Source: Mongoliibacter ruber (GTDB lineage Bacteria > Bacteroidota > Bacteroidia > Cytophagales > Cyclobacteriaceae). From it: DNA of 64,000 nt. The position numbers were made by a program, and so were the translations under genes. The stretch is taken from positions 186,001 to 250,000 of the forward strand of contig NZ_PVTR01000007.1 of the NCBI RefSeq assembly GCF_003003005.1, read 5' to 3'. Numbering within the stretch: the stretch's first letter is position 1; each line of letters opens with the position of its first letter. Shown piece by piece: positions 52,498-60,528 of the stretch. The notes beneath the pieces are model-generated. The model was not told the DNA's origin. It searched no databases and worked only from the letters and a program-made list of their open reading frames with translations.

Positions 52498-53412
52498 TTT
52501 TACTTCAAATGTTTTATTTCCAATTTTATAACCGTCTGCATATATCCTGACTTCGTAAATTCCAGAGGCATATTTGCTCCCTTTTTCATAATAATAGGTC
52601 AGTTGTTGCTTGGAATTGTTGAACAGTAAGTCCTGATGTGCTGTGTAAAATTCTTCTCTTCCATCAAGCGTGAAAGTACCCGAACCCTTAGCGACATCGA
52701 AGATTGGTTGGTTGTTTGGTGCGATTACCTGAACATAAATATCTCTATGTCCATCAGGAGCGACCTTATTGTCAGCTATGTTAAAAGATACCTTAAGTTT
52801 TTCGATTTGTCTGTTCCTAAAACCATCCTCCCTTTCTCGCCCCCTGGAGTTTACAGCCGCTACTACGATATTTTCAGCCTTGAGTAAGGCGGCTATATCT
52901 ACTTTTTCCTGAAGTTCTTGTTGCTTTAAATTGAGTTTGACGACTTCTTCCTCTATGGTGGCTTGAGAAGTTTTCAAGTCTTGGTTTTCTGCAAAAAGCT
53001 GTTGATTGACTTCTCTAAGCCTTATGATTTCATCGTCCTTTTCCCTAAGTGTAGCTGAAAATCCGTTGATTCGCCTATTCAATGCTGCAATTTCTTCGGA
53101 TGATCTTTTTCTGTCTGAATTTCTTTCAGCTATTAATTGAGATCTTATTTCTTCTAAAGACTCTATATCACCACCGAGTTTTTCAATTTCCTGAATCCTC
53201 AAATCAAGTTGATAGGTCATTGAGTCCAACCTTTTGTTAAGGTCATTATTTTCTTCAGAAAGGATAAGGATCTCTTCGGATTTGCGAGTCCTGTCCAGGT
53301 AATCAGTGTAGAGTTTGATGCCACTGATAATCACCAAAATGATTAAAACAATAATGAGGATATTTTTTCCATTATCGCTTTTTTTGGTTTGCGGATTGTA
53401 ATTGTATTCCAT
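52495..53412 (-). CDS. Membrane-anchored coiled-coil protein of unknown function
   Basis: A 305-residue protein. A single N-terminal membrane segment (NILIIVLIILVIISGIKLYTDYL, about 17-39) is followed by a long coiled coil (about 45-190: heptad-rich EEILILSEENNDLNKRLDSM through EEVVKLNLKQQELQEKVDIA). The last about 110 residues look like a beta-sandwich (KVSFNIADNKVAPDGHRDIYVQVIAPNNQPIF...ASGIYEVRIYADGYKIGNKTFEVK). The type II anchor puts the coil and the beta domain in the periplasm. I do not know a named family; similar proteins seem to occur in Cytophagales. It is monocistronic and divergent from the methyltransferase gene. Confidence 0.8.
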   Translation of the reverse strand: MEYNYNPQTKKSDNGKNILIIVLIILVIISGIKLYTDYLDRTRKSEEILILSEENNDLNKRLDSMTYQLDLRIQEIEKLGGDIESLEEIRSQLIAERNSDRKRSSEEIAALNRRINGFSATLREKDDEIIRLREVNQQLFAENQDLKTSQATIEEEVVKLNLKQQELQEKVDIAALLKAENIVVAAVNSRGREREDGFRNRQIEKLKVSFNIADNKVAPDGHRDIYVQVIAPNNQPIFDVAKGSGTFTLDGREEFYTAHQDLLFNNSKQQLTYYYEKGSKYASGIYEVRIYADGYKIGNKTFEVK

Positions 53413-53446
53413 AAGTTTAACAGCTAATAATTTCTAATGTCACAAT

Positions 53447-54031
53447 ATGAATACACGTTTAGATGCTCAGTATTGGACTGACCGCTACAAGCAAAACCAA
53501 ACTGGTTGGGATGTTGGTTCAATAACGACCCCAATTAAGCAATATTTAGACCAATTTAACCAAAAAGAAGTAAAGATTCTTATTCCTGGTGCAGGCAATG
53601 CTTATGAAGCAAAGTATGCGTTTGAAAATGGTTTTCAAAATGTTTATGTCTTGGATTTGTCTTCATACCCTTTGGGAAAATTCAAAAAAAGCTGTCCCTC
53701 ATTTCCTGATTCCCAATTGTTGCAGGAAGATTTTTTTGACCATGAAGGTGAATATGATTTAATTATTGAACAGACGTTTTTTTGTGCCTTGGATCCTGAG
53801 CTCAGAAAAGCTTATGTAAGTAAAATGCATAGCCTTCTCAAACCTGCCGGTAGGTTAGTCGGTGTGCTTTTCGGGATTGAATTTTCGCATGATGGGCCGC
53901 CTTTTGGAGGTGTCAAAGAAGAGTACCTGCCTTTATTCAGGGAGAAATTTAGCAATGTTACAATAGAACCTTGTATAAATTCTATCATTCCCCGAAAAGG
54001 GTCTGAGCTATTTTTGAAAGCGGTCAAGTAA
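53447..54031 (+). CDS. Methyltransferase of the thiopurine S-methyltransferase (TPMT) superfamily
   Basis: A 194-residue SAM-dependent methyltransferase. YWTDRYKQNQTGWDVGSITTPIKQYLDQ is the TPMT-type start, ILIPGAGNAYEAKYAFENGFQNVYVLD is motif I with the binding acid, and YDLIIEQTFFCALDPELRKAYVSKMHSLLKPAGRLVGVLFG covers the later motifs. Bacterial members methylate thiols, tellurite/selenite compounds or halides; the sequence alone does not choose. It is transcribed alone from a 34-base divergent gap with the coiled-coil protein gene, and converges on the class I methyltransferase with 11 bases between. Confidence 0.87.
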   Translation: MNTRLDAQYWTDRYKQNQTGWDVGSITTPIKQYLDQFNQKEVKILIPGAGNAYEAKYAFENGFQNVYVLDLSSYPLGKFKKSCPSFPDSQLLQEDFFDHEGEYDLIIEQTFFCALDPELRKAYVSKMHSLLKPAGRLVGVLFGIEFSHDGPPFGGVKEEYLPLFREKFSNVTIEPCINSIIPRKGSELFLKAVK

Positions 54032-54042
54032 AAACAATACAC

Positions 54043-54840
54043 TTATATTGCCAGTATGTAGTGTGACTTGGTTAAACCTTTACGAAAAAAGAGTACACCA
54101 CACTCGTAAAAGTCAAGGCTTAAAGTTATTGTTTGGTTTTGAATAATTTCTTCCCATGCTTTTTCCATTCCTTTGGACCAATGTATATCAGCTACTACAA
54201 TAATGCTTGAATCATTTATAAATGGAAGCATTGAATTGAAGTAAGAAAGGGTTGCTTCATAAGTGTGAGTAGCATCTATGAGTGCAAAGTCAATAGTTTG
54301 GTCTTGGTTGAGGTGTTTGGGAAGGGTTTCTGCGATATTTCCTCCTATGTATGATGTCTGAGAAAAGGGGTTGATGGCCTTTGCTTTTTCCAGTAGAGTA
54401 GGGGAGCCTTCAAATGTATACAGATTACCTTTTGTGGCGGAAGCCAGGTAAAGACTGTTTATGCCAACACATGTACCAAGTTCAATCACATGAATGGCGG
54501 GTGTTTGAGTACAAAAATAACGGTATAAAGTAGAGAATTTCCGCCCGCTAGTGCTGTATTTATATATTTCAGAGGTTTTTCGGAAGTTGGAACTCAACTT
54601 TTTGGAGCCTGCTCCAAAATCAAGAATCTGTATTTTTTCATGATCTTCGGCCAGTTGTTTTCTTTGACTTGAGAAAGGATCTTCAGTAGATAAATTGGTT
54701 TTAAGATAGGTGATTAATCCGGTATATAGATCGGCCAAGAATGGGCTTTGAAGGGAGAATCTATCTTCCTGCTTCAACCAATACCTTATGTATGCAATAA
54801 ATGGATATATGTCCAAATCAATTATCAAAAATATCAGCAA
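54043..54840 (-). CDS. Class I SAM-dependent methyltransferase with a non-ATG start
   Basis: A 265-residue frame with an N-terminal part FIAYIRYWLKQEDRFSLQSPFLADLY typical of a Bacteroidota methyltransferase family of unknown substrate, motif I VIELGTCVGINSLYLA, acid-loop LYTFEGSP and the post-motif IDFALIDATHTYEATLSYFNSML. There is no ATG before residue 200, so translation must begin at TTG: either at 54840, overlapping apaG by 23 bases, or at 54816 just after the apaG stop. It forms an operon with apaG. Confidence 0.85.
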   Translation of the reverse strand: MLIFLIIDLDIYPFIAYIRYWLKQEDRFSLQSPFLADLYTGLITYLKTNLSTEDPFSSQRKQLAEDHEKIQILDFGAGSKKLSSNFRKTSEIYKYSTSGRKFSTLYRYFCTQTPAIHVIELGTCVGINSLYLASATKGNLYTFEGSPTLLEKAKAINPFSQTSYIGGNIAETLPKHLNQDQTIDFALIDATHTYEATLSYFNSMLPFINDSSIIVVADIHWSKGMEKAWEEIIQNQTITLSLDFYECGVLFFRKGLTKSHYILAI

Positions 54841-55204
54841 TCAACTGAAATTCAGGAATCTGTACCTCCAGAATTTTCCCATCAAAAAGCTTTTCCATTT
54901 TGTAATTGCCTTTCATTTTCCCAAGTCCTGATTTCAGATTGCATCCAGAGACATATTCATGAATACCTCCTGGTTCTAAGATTGGCTGTTGGCCGACGAC
55001 TCCATCTCCTTCTATGATCTTGGTGGCATCACCTGCATCATGGATTTCCCACTTTCTTCTCAACAATTGTATGGTGTGGGCACTGTTGTTTTCTATCTTT
55101 ACCTTGTAGGTAAAAACATAATGATGTTGGTGCGGGCTAGAAAATTCGGCTTGGTAGGTCGTTTCAACTGTAACCTTGACTCCTTCAGTAATGGATGTGA
55201 CCAT
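54818..55204 (-). CDS. apaG: ApaG protein (Co2+/Mg2+ efflux-associated)
   Basis: A 128-residue protein with the full ApaG signature: VTVETTYQAEFSSPHQHHYVFTYKVKIENNSAHTIQLLRRKWEIHDA, then VVGQQPILEPGGIHEYVSGCNLKSGLGKMKGNYKME. It is a fibronectin type III-like beta-sandwich. Salmonella CorD (ApaG) affects cobalt and magnesium efflux; the eukaryotic FBXO3-type relatives only bind proteins, so function remains vague. It starts with ATG at 55204 and overlaps the non-ATG methyltransferase gene downstream. Confidence 0.95.
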   Translation of the reverse strand: MVTSITEGVKVTVETTYQAEFSSPHQHHYVFTYKVKIENNSAHTIQLLRRKWEIHDAGDATKIIEGDGVVGQQPILEPGGIHEYVSGCNLKSGLGKMKGNYKMEKLFDGKILEVQIPEFQLIADIFDN

Positions 55205-55280
55205 AAATTGTAGTGGATTTAACCTTTCTAAACTTTAAAAATAAAACTTAAATCATTAATAACAACCGAATTGTATCAAA

Positions 55281-55943
55281 ATGAATGTTAAAATAGATGA
55301 AAGCTGGAAAAAGAGGCTTCAGAAGGAGTTTTTAAAACCATATTTTCTTGAATTGGCTGGCTTTATACGTGATGAGTACCAGAATCAGGTCATATATCCC
55401 AAGGGCTCTGAGATTTTCAATGCTTTTTCGTATTGTCCATTTGACCAAGTAAAAGTAGTGATCTTGGGTCAAGATCCATATCATGGACCAGGTCAAGCGC
55501 ATGGCCTTTCATTTTCAGTTAGAGAGGGAGTACCTTTTCCTCCAAGTCTCTTAAATATTTTCAAAGAACTCAATAAAGATCTTGATCTTTCCATTCCATC
55601 AAATGGAAATCTTGAGAGGTGGGCCAAACAAGGAGTATTGATGTTGAATGCTACTTTGACTGTCAGAGCGCAGCAAGCTGGATCACACCAGAAAAAGGGT
55701 TGGGAAAATTTTACAGATGCAGTGATCAAGTGTATAGCTGAAGAAAAGAAGCATGTTGTGTTTATGCTTTGGGGTGCCTATGCACAGAAGAAAGCATCCT
55801 TTATTTCTGAAACAGAACATTTGAAATTGCACGCCCCTCATCCGAGTCCTCTTTCTGCACACCGGGGATTTTTAGGCTGTGGTCATTTCTCAAAAGCAAA
55901 TGCATACCTAAAGGAAAAAGGGCTGGAACCTATAAAGTGGTAA
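55281..55943 (+). CDS. ung: Uracil-DNA glycosylase, family 1
   Basis: A 220-residue DNA repair enzyme that removes uracil from DNA. The catalytic motif VVILGQDPYHGPGQAHGLSFSV carries Asp65, the uracil-recognition Phe is in that loop, and HAPHPSPLSAHRGFLGCGHF contains the catalytic His and the DNA-minor-groove Leu loop. Length and sequence match family 1 over the whole protein. It is transcribed alone, divergently from apaG; a 435-base gene-free region follows without an obvious terminator at the stop. Confidence 0.98.
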   Translation: MNVKIDESWKKRLQKEFLKPYFLELAGFIRDEYQNQVIYPKGSEIFNAFSYCPFDQVKVVILGQDPYHGPGQAHGLSFSVREGVPFPPSLLNIFKELNKDLDLSIPSNGNLERWAKQGVLMLNATLTVRAQQAGSHQKKGWENFTDAVIKCIAEEKKHVVFMLWGAYAQKKASFISETEHLKLHAPHPSPLSAHRGFLGCGHFSKANAYLKEKGLEPIKW

Positions 55944-56348
55944 GGGATGAAAGGATGAAGGATGAAAGGGTTTGTGACTATAGATTTAAGATTTAAGATT
56001 TTAGAATTAGGGTCGAGTCTGTTCGAGGGTGTAGGTAAAGGTTGGTGATCTGTGGGGTGTTGGTCTGTTAATTTACGAATTACGACCTAGCCTTCCGGTA
56101 GGCAGGTTTACGAATTACGAGGGGCAAATCGGAGCGATGGCTGATTGGATTAGGAATTGGAATTTGAAATAATATCGAATGATGGATGATGAAGGAGTGG
56201 CGAGTTTAGAGGCAAGTGAAACAAATTTTAAAATGGGTTGAGGTTGACCTTTGGGGTTTCCAAAACTCGGAAGGTCTGGATGGAGGAAAAGGGTTGATGA
56301 AGAATCATTTACGATTATCATTTAACCACCTGGAAGCTGGGAAATAAA
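55944..56348. other. Gene-free region with low-complexity and repeat sequence
   Basis: The segment begins with purine-rich GGATGA/AAGATTTA repeats (55945-56005), one of which, the 17-mer at 55949-55965, matches 20973-20989 in reverse. The palindrome with flanking direct repeats at 56072-56120 lies in the middle. The open frame on the minus strand at 56115-56321 has no family similarity that I can see and its composition is unlike a gene. Confidence 0.55.
56072..56120. repeat. Palindrome bracketed by 14-bp direct repeats
   Basis: The 14-mer TTTACGAATTACGA occurs at 56072-56085 and again at 56107-56120. Exactly between them is a 21-base imperfect palindrome (56086-56106, CCTAGCCT to AGGCAGG) related to the CCTGCCT/AGGCAGG palindromes elsewhere in the window. 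The layout resembles a small mobile repeat with a target-site duplication. Confidence 0.8.
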
Positions 56349-56374
56349 AAAAGGCCAACTTTCGCTGGCCTTTT
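56341..56374 (-). terminator. Rho-independent terminator of the lepB operon
   Basis: AAAAGGCCA (56349-56357) pairs with TGGCCTTTT (56366-56374) across an 8-base loop, just after the lepB stop at 56379; on the minus strand T residues follow (complement of 56346-56352). Confidence 0.92.
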
Positions 56375-56378
56375 AAAT

Positions 56379-57455
56379 TTAATGGATACCGTTGAGGAAT
56401 CGGCTCCAACGTATTTTGTTAAACATGGATTTGTGTTTGTCGAGGGATAACCACAAGAACCATGCTTTGCCTACAATATGATCTTCAGGCACGAAACCCC
56501 AGTACCTTGAATCGAGAGAATCATGGCGATTGTCACCCATCATAAAGTAATAATTTTGCTTGAAGGTGTAGCTTTCTACTTTTTGCCCGTCAATATATAG
56601 TTCATTGTCACGTACCTCTACATCATCATGGCCTTCGTATTTTTCTATGGTAAAGGCATACTTTGCGATATTGTCTTTGTCCATAGTTATAGACCAATTT
56701 TTACCAGGGATTTCGAGTGGACCCATATAGTCTTTGTTCCAGCCGAAATATGCTCCATCAGGGAAGACTCTAGGATCACCAAGATCAGCTCTGTCGGTCC
56801 TTAAGTTGACACTACCCACTGCTGGGGATTTTTTGAGTCGTTCTATTGTCTCTTTCGTAGCCATAACCAAGTATCCAGCACCATTTGAAAATGGCATATA
56901 ACTTTCAGGATTGATTCCATAGTCATCAAAGAAGTCCGAACTCAAATTCCTATTGGTCATCACATCATATGAAAACTGCATTTCTTCTGGGTTTTCACCC
57001 ATTTCTCCATTAATGAAAACCTGTGTGCCTTGGATTTCAATCACATCACCTGGAACAGCAATGGCTCTTTTGATATAGTTGGTTTTTAGATCAACTGGAT
57101 ATTCAAATTCAGCAGGGTAGTTAAAAACTACTACATCGTTTCTTTTCACTGACGAAAATCCTGGTAACCTCATGTAAGGAAGTTGTATCCAATCCAAGTA
57201 AGAGTTGGCGTCAGTCCCCCAGATTTTTTGGTGAGTCAAAGGAATTTGAAGAGGGGTTTTGGGGACCCGGGTTCCATAGTGCATTTTACTCACAAACAGA
57301 AAATCACCTACTAGTAGGGATTTTTCCATAGATGCTGTAGGAATGGTAAAAGGTTCTAGTAAAAGCCACCTTATCAAGGAAGCTGCAATAACTGCAAATA
57401 TGAGTGCATCTGCCCACTCTCGGGTAGCTGACTTTTTCTTTTTTTCTCCTGTCAT
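56379..57455 (-). CDS. lepB: Signal peptidase I
   Basis: A 358-residue inner-membrane protease that cleaves exported preproteins. One membrane segment (about 17-35) leads into the catalytic region: Ser42 in TIPTASMEKSLLVGDFLFVSK and the general base Lys129 in KTNYIKRAIAVPGDVIEI. Boxes D and E read MMGDNRHDSLDSRYWGFVPEDHIVGKA. As is usual for Bacteroidota, there is a long insertion between the K and D boxes (about 145-285). It is the last gene of the operon UPF0173-parA-parB-DUF5683-dapB-lepB, 14 bases after dapB. Confidence 0.97.
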   Translation of the reverse strand: MTGEKKKKSATREWADALIFAVIAASLIRWLLLEPFTIPTASMEKSLLVGDFLFVSKMHYGTRVPKTPLQIPLTHQKIWGTDANSYLDWIQLPYMRLPGFSSVKRNDVVVFNYPAEFEYPVDLKTNYIKRAIAVPGDVIEIQGTQVFINGEMGENPEEMQFSYDVMTNRNLSSDFFDDYGINPESYMPFSNGAGYLVMATKETIERLKKSPAVGSVNLRTDRADLGDPRVFPDGAYFGWNKDYMGPLEIPGKNWSITMDKDNIAKYAFTIEKYEGHDDVEVRDNELYIDGQKVESYTFKQNYYFMMGDNRHDSLDSRYWGFVPEDHIVGKAWFLWLSLDKHKSMFNKIRWSRFLNGIH

Positions 57456-57469
57456 TGTAGTTGAATATT

Positions 57470-58192
57470 TTAGAAAGATAGGAAATCATCCATTGTTAAA
57501 ATACCTTTTTTATTTTTTATCCATTCGGATACCAAAACTGCACCAAGTGCAAAGCCTTTCCGACTATGCGCTGTGTGGGAAATTTCAATATCGTCTATTT
57601 CAGATTGATAGCGGATAATATGAGTGCCTGGAGCAGGATCTATCCTTTTTGAAGTGATGGGTACAGACTGTTCGGTAATGTCGCTATCATCGGACATTTT
57701 CCAGTTTTGTACTCTAGGAATACCATCAATAATCCCTTCTGCCAAGGTGATTGCTGTGCCACTTGGTGCATCCTTTTTTTCAGTATGATGTATTTCTTCT
57801 AGTGATACGCTGTAATCCTTTTGGTCTTGCATTAGACCTGCGAGGAACTTATTCACTTTGAAGAAAATATTTACCCCCACACTGAAGTTGGAAGCATAAA
57901 AGAAGGCCGTGTCATTGTCTTGGGTAAGTTTTTCCACTTCTGGTATTCTATCCAGCCAACCGGTAGTACCGGAGACTACAGGAATCCCTTTTTTTATAGC
58001 CCAGCTAATATTTTCGAAAGCTGCATCAGGCTGGCTAAACTCTATGGCCACATCAATGCTATCTTTATCCAGATTTTCTAGCTCTTGCCTATTGTCAATG
58101 TTGATTTTTGCTGCGATATGATGGCCTCTGCTTTCGGCTAATTCACCGATTATTTTACCCATTTTACCATATCCTAGTAGTAGTATATTCAT
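57470..58192 (-). CDS. dapB: 4-hydroxy-tetrahydrodipicolinate reductase
   Basis: A 240-residue enzyme of the diaminopimelate/lysine pathway. The N-terminal nucleotide site is LLLGYGKMGKIIGELA, the GTTG motif is VVSGTTGWLD, and the substrate motif EEIHHTEKKDAPSGTA holds the catalytic His and Lys. It reduces the dihydrodipicolinate precursor with NAD(P)H in the cytoplasm. The stop of the DUF5683 gene is 1 base away, so the operon is tightly packed. The length is slightly short of proteobacterial DapB, usual for the phylum. Confidence 0.97.
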   Translation of the reverse strand: MNILLLGYGKMGKIIGELAESRGHHIAAKINIDNRQELENLDKDSIDVAIEFSQPDAAFENISWAIKKGIPVVSGTTGWLDRIPEVEKLTQDNDTAFFYASNFSVGVNIFFKVNKFLAGLMQDQKDYSVSLEEIHHTEKKDAPSGTAITLAEGIIDGIPRVQNWKMSDDSDITEQSVPITSKRIDPAPGTHIIRYQSEIDDIEISHTAHSRKGFALGAVLVSEWIKNKKGILTMDDFLSF

Positions 58193-58193
58193 T

Positions 58194-58760
58194 CTAGAAG
58201 TTAATTTTCAATGATAGTCCAATCATATTATTTCCCGCCCAAAGATTCTCATATACGGGTTCTAACCTAAAAGTAAGGTCTTCGCTTACATCAAAAGAGG
58301 ACAGATGTGCATCTACATGAGCGTCTATTATATTTAGGGCATAAATACCAATAAAGAGAAAGTAATTCAAATCTCTATTTCTCCTCCAAAAATTCACTTG
58401 TCTGACAAGTCCAACTCTGTTGAGATTGGGGAAGTTATTAGTTTCTCCCCTGTCTAATTGAAACAATCCCTCTCTCAATGCAAGATACCTACGATTGTTG
58501 AAGTCAATAAAGAAGATGTTGGTAGCAAATCCTCCGTAAATTAGGGGCACTTTCCAAGCCATACCATTATAGACTTGTCCGGCACCAGGGATCAATGCTG
58601 AAAGTATGGTTGCCTTTTTCGGATCTTTGACATCTTTTCTTCTGAGGTCAATCTCTGGAATGTCTCTGAAATCCATAGCAAGACTATCCTGTCGCTGGGC
58701 TTTTGCCGAATTAACGGAAATTACCAAAACGAAAACAGCAATGATCGCTTTTGGAATCAT
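58194..58760 (-). CDS. DUF5683 domain protein, exported
   Basis: The frame from the ATG at 58760 gives 188 residues starting with a signal peptide (MIPKAIIAVFVLVISVNSAKA). The core PKKATILSALIPGAGQVYNGMAWKVPLIYGGFATNIFFIDFNNRRYLALREGLFQ is DUF5683, found in Bacteroidota between parB and dapB. The frame can also be read from a TTG at 58808 next to the parB stop (204 residues), which would hide the signal peptide. GAGQVYNGMAWK resembles the TM2-like/P13 motif, suggesting a membrane-associated protein. Function unknown; the conserved position suggests a cell-envelope or division role. Confidence 0.85.
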   Translation of the reverse strand: MIPKAIIAVFVLVISVNSAKAQRQDSLAMDFRDIPEIDLRRKDVKDPKKATILSALIPGAGQVYNGMAWKVPLIYGGFATNIFFIDFNNRRYLALREGLFQLDRGETNNFPNLNRVGLVRQVNFWRRNRDLNYFLFIGIYALNIIDAHVDAHLSSFDVSEDLTFRLEPVYENLWAGNNMIGLSLKINF

Positions 58761-58811
58761 TGCCAGTAATCTGTGATAGAGAGTGGTTTTTGGAATTGCC
58801 GGTTTCAAGGC

Positions 58812-59729
58812 TCAAATGATCTCCAATATTTCTAAGATTCTGTTTAAATCATCTGTAGACCTAAAAGGTATTTTAATTTCACCCTTGTCTTTACCATCAG
58901 ATTTCAACTGTACTTTGCTGCCAAAATGAGATGCCAGTCTTTGCTGGATCTTACCCATTTCATATTTCTTAACAGGATCTAACCCCTGCTGCTTGTCAGT
59001 GACTTTTTCTTCAGGACCATCGTTTAGCGCTTTGACCAAAGCCTCCACCTTTCTTACGCTAAGTTCCTCGGCTATAGTTTTGTTGTAAATGGCCAATTGA
59101 CGATCTACATCTTCCACATTAATAATAGCCCTTGCATGACCCATTGATATTTTATTATCTCTCAAACCTGCCTGAATATCAGGTGGCAATTTCAACAACC
59201 TAAGGTAATTGTTAACTGTGGTCCTGTTTTTACCTACTCTTTCACCAAGTTGCTCTTGTTTGAGGTCGCACTCAGCCAATAGTCGTTGATAAGAATTGGC
59301 AATTTCCAGTGCATTCAGGTTTTCCCTTTGAATATTCTCAATCAACGCCATTTCCAACATCTGTTGGTCATTGGCAGTCCTTACGTAAGCTGGTATTTTT
59401 TCAAGCCCCGCAATTTTGGAAGCTTGAAACCTTCTTTCACCTGAGATCAGCTGAAATTCATGATCAGCAAGTTTTCTTACTGTGATGGGTTGAATGATGC
59501 CTTGTACTGTGATTGAGTCGGCAAGCTCCTGAAGGGCTTCTTTATCAAAATGGGTTCTTGGCTGAAAAGGGTTGACCTGAACTTCTTCAAGTGCAATTTC
59601 ATATATGCCCGCAGAAGGGTGGGAGGGAATGAGGTCTTGCTTTTTCTCTTTTTGTGGAGAGTCTTCCAGCAATGCCCCTAGGCCTCTGCCCAATGCGGAT
59701 TTTTTTGGTGTGGGTTTTTTATCAGCCAT
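58812..59729 (-). CDS. parB: Chromosome partitioning protein ParB
   Basis: A 305-residue DNA-binding CTPase/partition protein. The N-terminal basic tail KKSALGRGLGALL, the ParB/Srx domain (VNPFQPRTHFDKEALQELADSI, then ELISGERRFQASK-type LISGERRFQASKIAGL) and the central helix-turn-helix (LNALEIANSYQRLLAECDLKQEQLGERVGKNRTTVNNYLRLLKLP) are all present, with a C-terminal dimerisation region. It loads at parS sites and forms the segregation complex with ParA, whose gene ends 5 bases upstream. Confidence 0.98.
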   Translation of the reverse strand: MADKKPTPKKSALGRGLGALLEDSPQKEKKQDLIPSHPSAGIYEIALEEVQVNPFQPRTHFDKEALQELADSITVQGIIQPITVRKLADHEFQLISGERRFQASKIAGLEKIPAYVRTANDQQMLEMALIENIQRENLNALEIANSYQRLLAECDLKQEQLGERVGKNRTTVNNYLRLLKLPPDIQAGLRDNKISMGHARAIINVEDVDRQLAIYNKTIAEELSVRKVEALVKALNDGPEEKVTDKQQGLDPVKKYEMGKIQQRLASHFGSKVQLKSDGKDKGEIKIPFRSTDDLNRILEILEII

Positions 59730-59734
59730 AAAGT

Positions 59735-60520
59735 TTATGCGTCAGTTGGTTTCTTCATCCCATTTTTGATGGCAATTTCATGCGCAAGGTTAAGGTAAGC
59801 TACTGCCCCTTTTCCATCTGCATCGAAAGCTATCACCGGTAGGCCAAAACTTGGAGATTCACTTAGCCTGACGTTTCTAGGAATGATGGTTTCAAAAACC
59901 AGATTTTTAAAATGCATTCTTACTTCTTCTACCACTTGGTTACTTAATCGCAAGCGAATATCATACATCGTAAGTAGGATGCCTTCTATTTCCAAATCCG
60001 GATTTAACCTTGTTTGAATAATTTTAATGGTATTGAGCAATTTGCCCAAACCTTCTAATGCGAAATATTCGCATTGAACAGGAACAATGATAGAATTCGC
60101 TGCAGTGAGTGCATTGATAGTGATTAGACCTAAAGATGGAGAACAGTCTATTATGACAAAATCATAAAGGTCCCTTACTTTAGAAATCACATTCTTCATT
60201 TTTTCTTCCCTATTGTCTAAATTGATCATCTCTACTTCTGCCCCCACCAAATCAATATGAGAAGGGACAAGTTCAAGATTTTCAATTTCTGTTTTGAGGA
60301 TAATGCTGTTTATATCATTACCATCCACCATACATTCATAGATGCTGGTGTCTATACCTTTTGGGTCATGACCAAGTCCGGAAGTGGTGTTGGCCTGTGG
60401 ATCGGCGTCTATTACAAGGGTTTTAAATTCCAGTACAGCTAAGCTGGCTGCCAAATTCATAGCCGTAGTAGTCTTTCCGACGCCTCCTTTTTGATTTGCG
60501 ATTGCAATAACTTTTCCCAT
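59735..60520 (-). CDS. parA: Chromosome partitioning ATPase ParA (Soj)
   Basis: A 261-residue deviant Walker ATPase. MGKVIAIANQKGGVGKTTTAMNLAASLA holds the signature lysine pair, DADPQANTTSG the A' motif and FVIIDCSPSLGLITINALTAAN the B motif. ParA forms gradients on the nucleoid and positions ParB-origin complexes. Its ATG lies 8 bases after the stop of the UPF0173 gene. Chromosomal type judged by length and by the housekeeping neighbours. Confidence 0.98.
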   Translation of the reverse strand: MGKVIAIANQKGGVGKTTTAMNLAASLAVLEFKTLVIDADPQANTTSGLGHDPKGIDTSIYECMVDGNDINSIILKTEIENLELVPSHIDLVGAEVEMINLDNREEKMKNVISKVRDLYDFVIIDCSPSLGLITINALTAANSIIVPVQCEYFALEGLGKLLNTIKIIQTRLNPDLEIEGILLTMYDIRLRLSNQVVEEVRMHFKNLVFETIIPRNVRLSESPSFGLPVIAFDADGKGAVAYLNLAHEIAIKNGMKKPTDA

Positions 60521-60528
60521 TAGGTTCT

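Noticed and set aside
56115-56321. Minus-strand open frame of 68 codons after ung
   Set aside because: Runs through the repeat element and has composition typical of untranslated AT-rich DNA.
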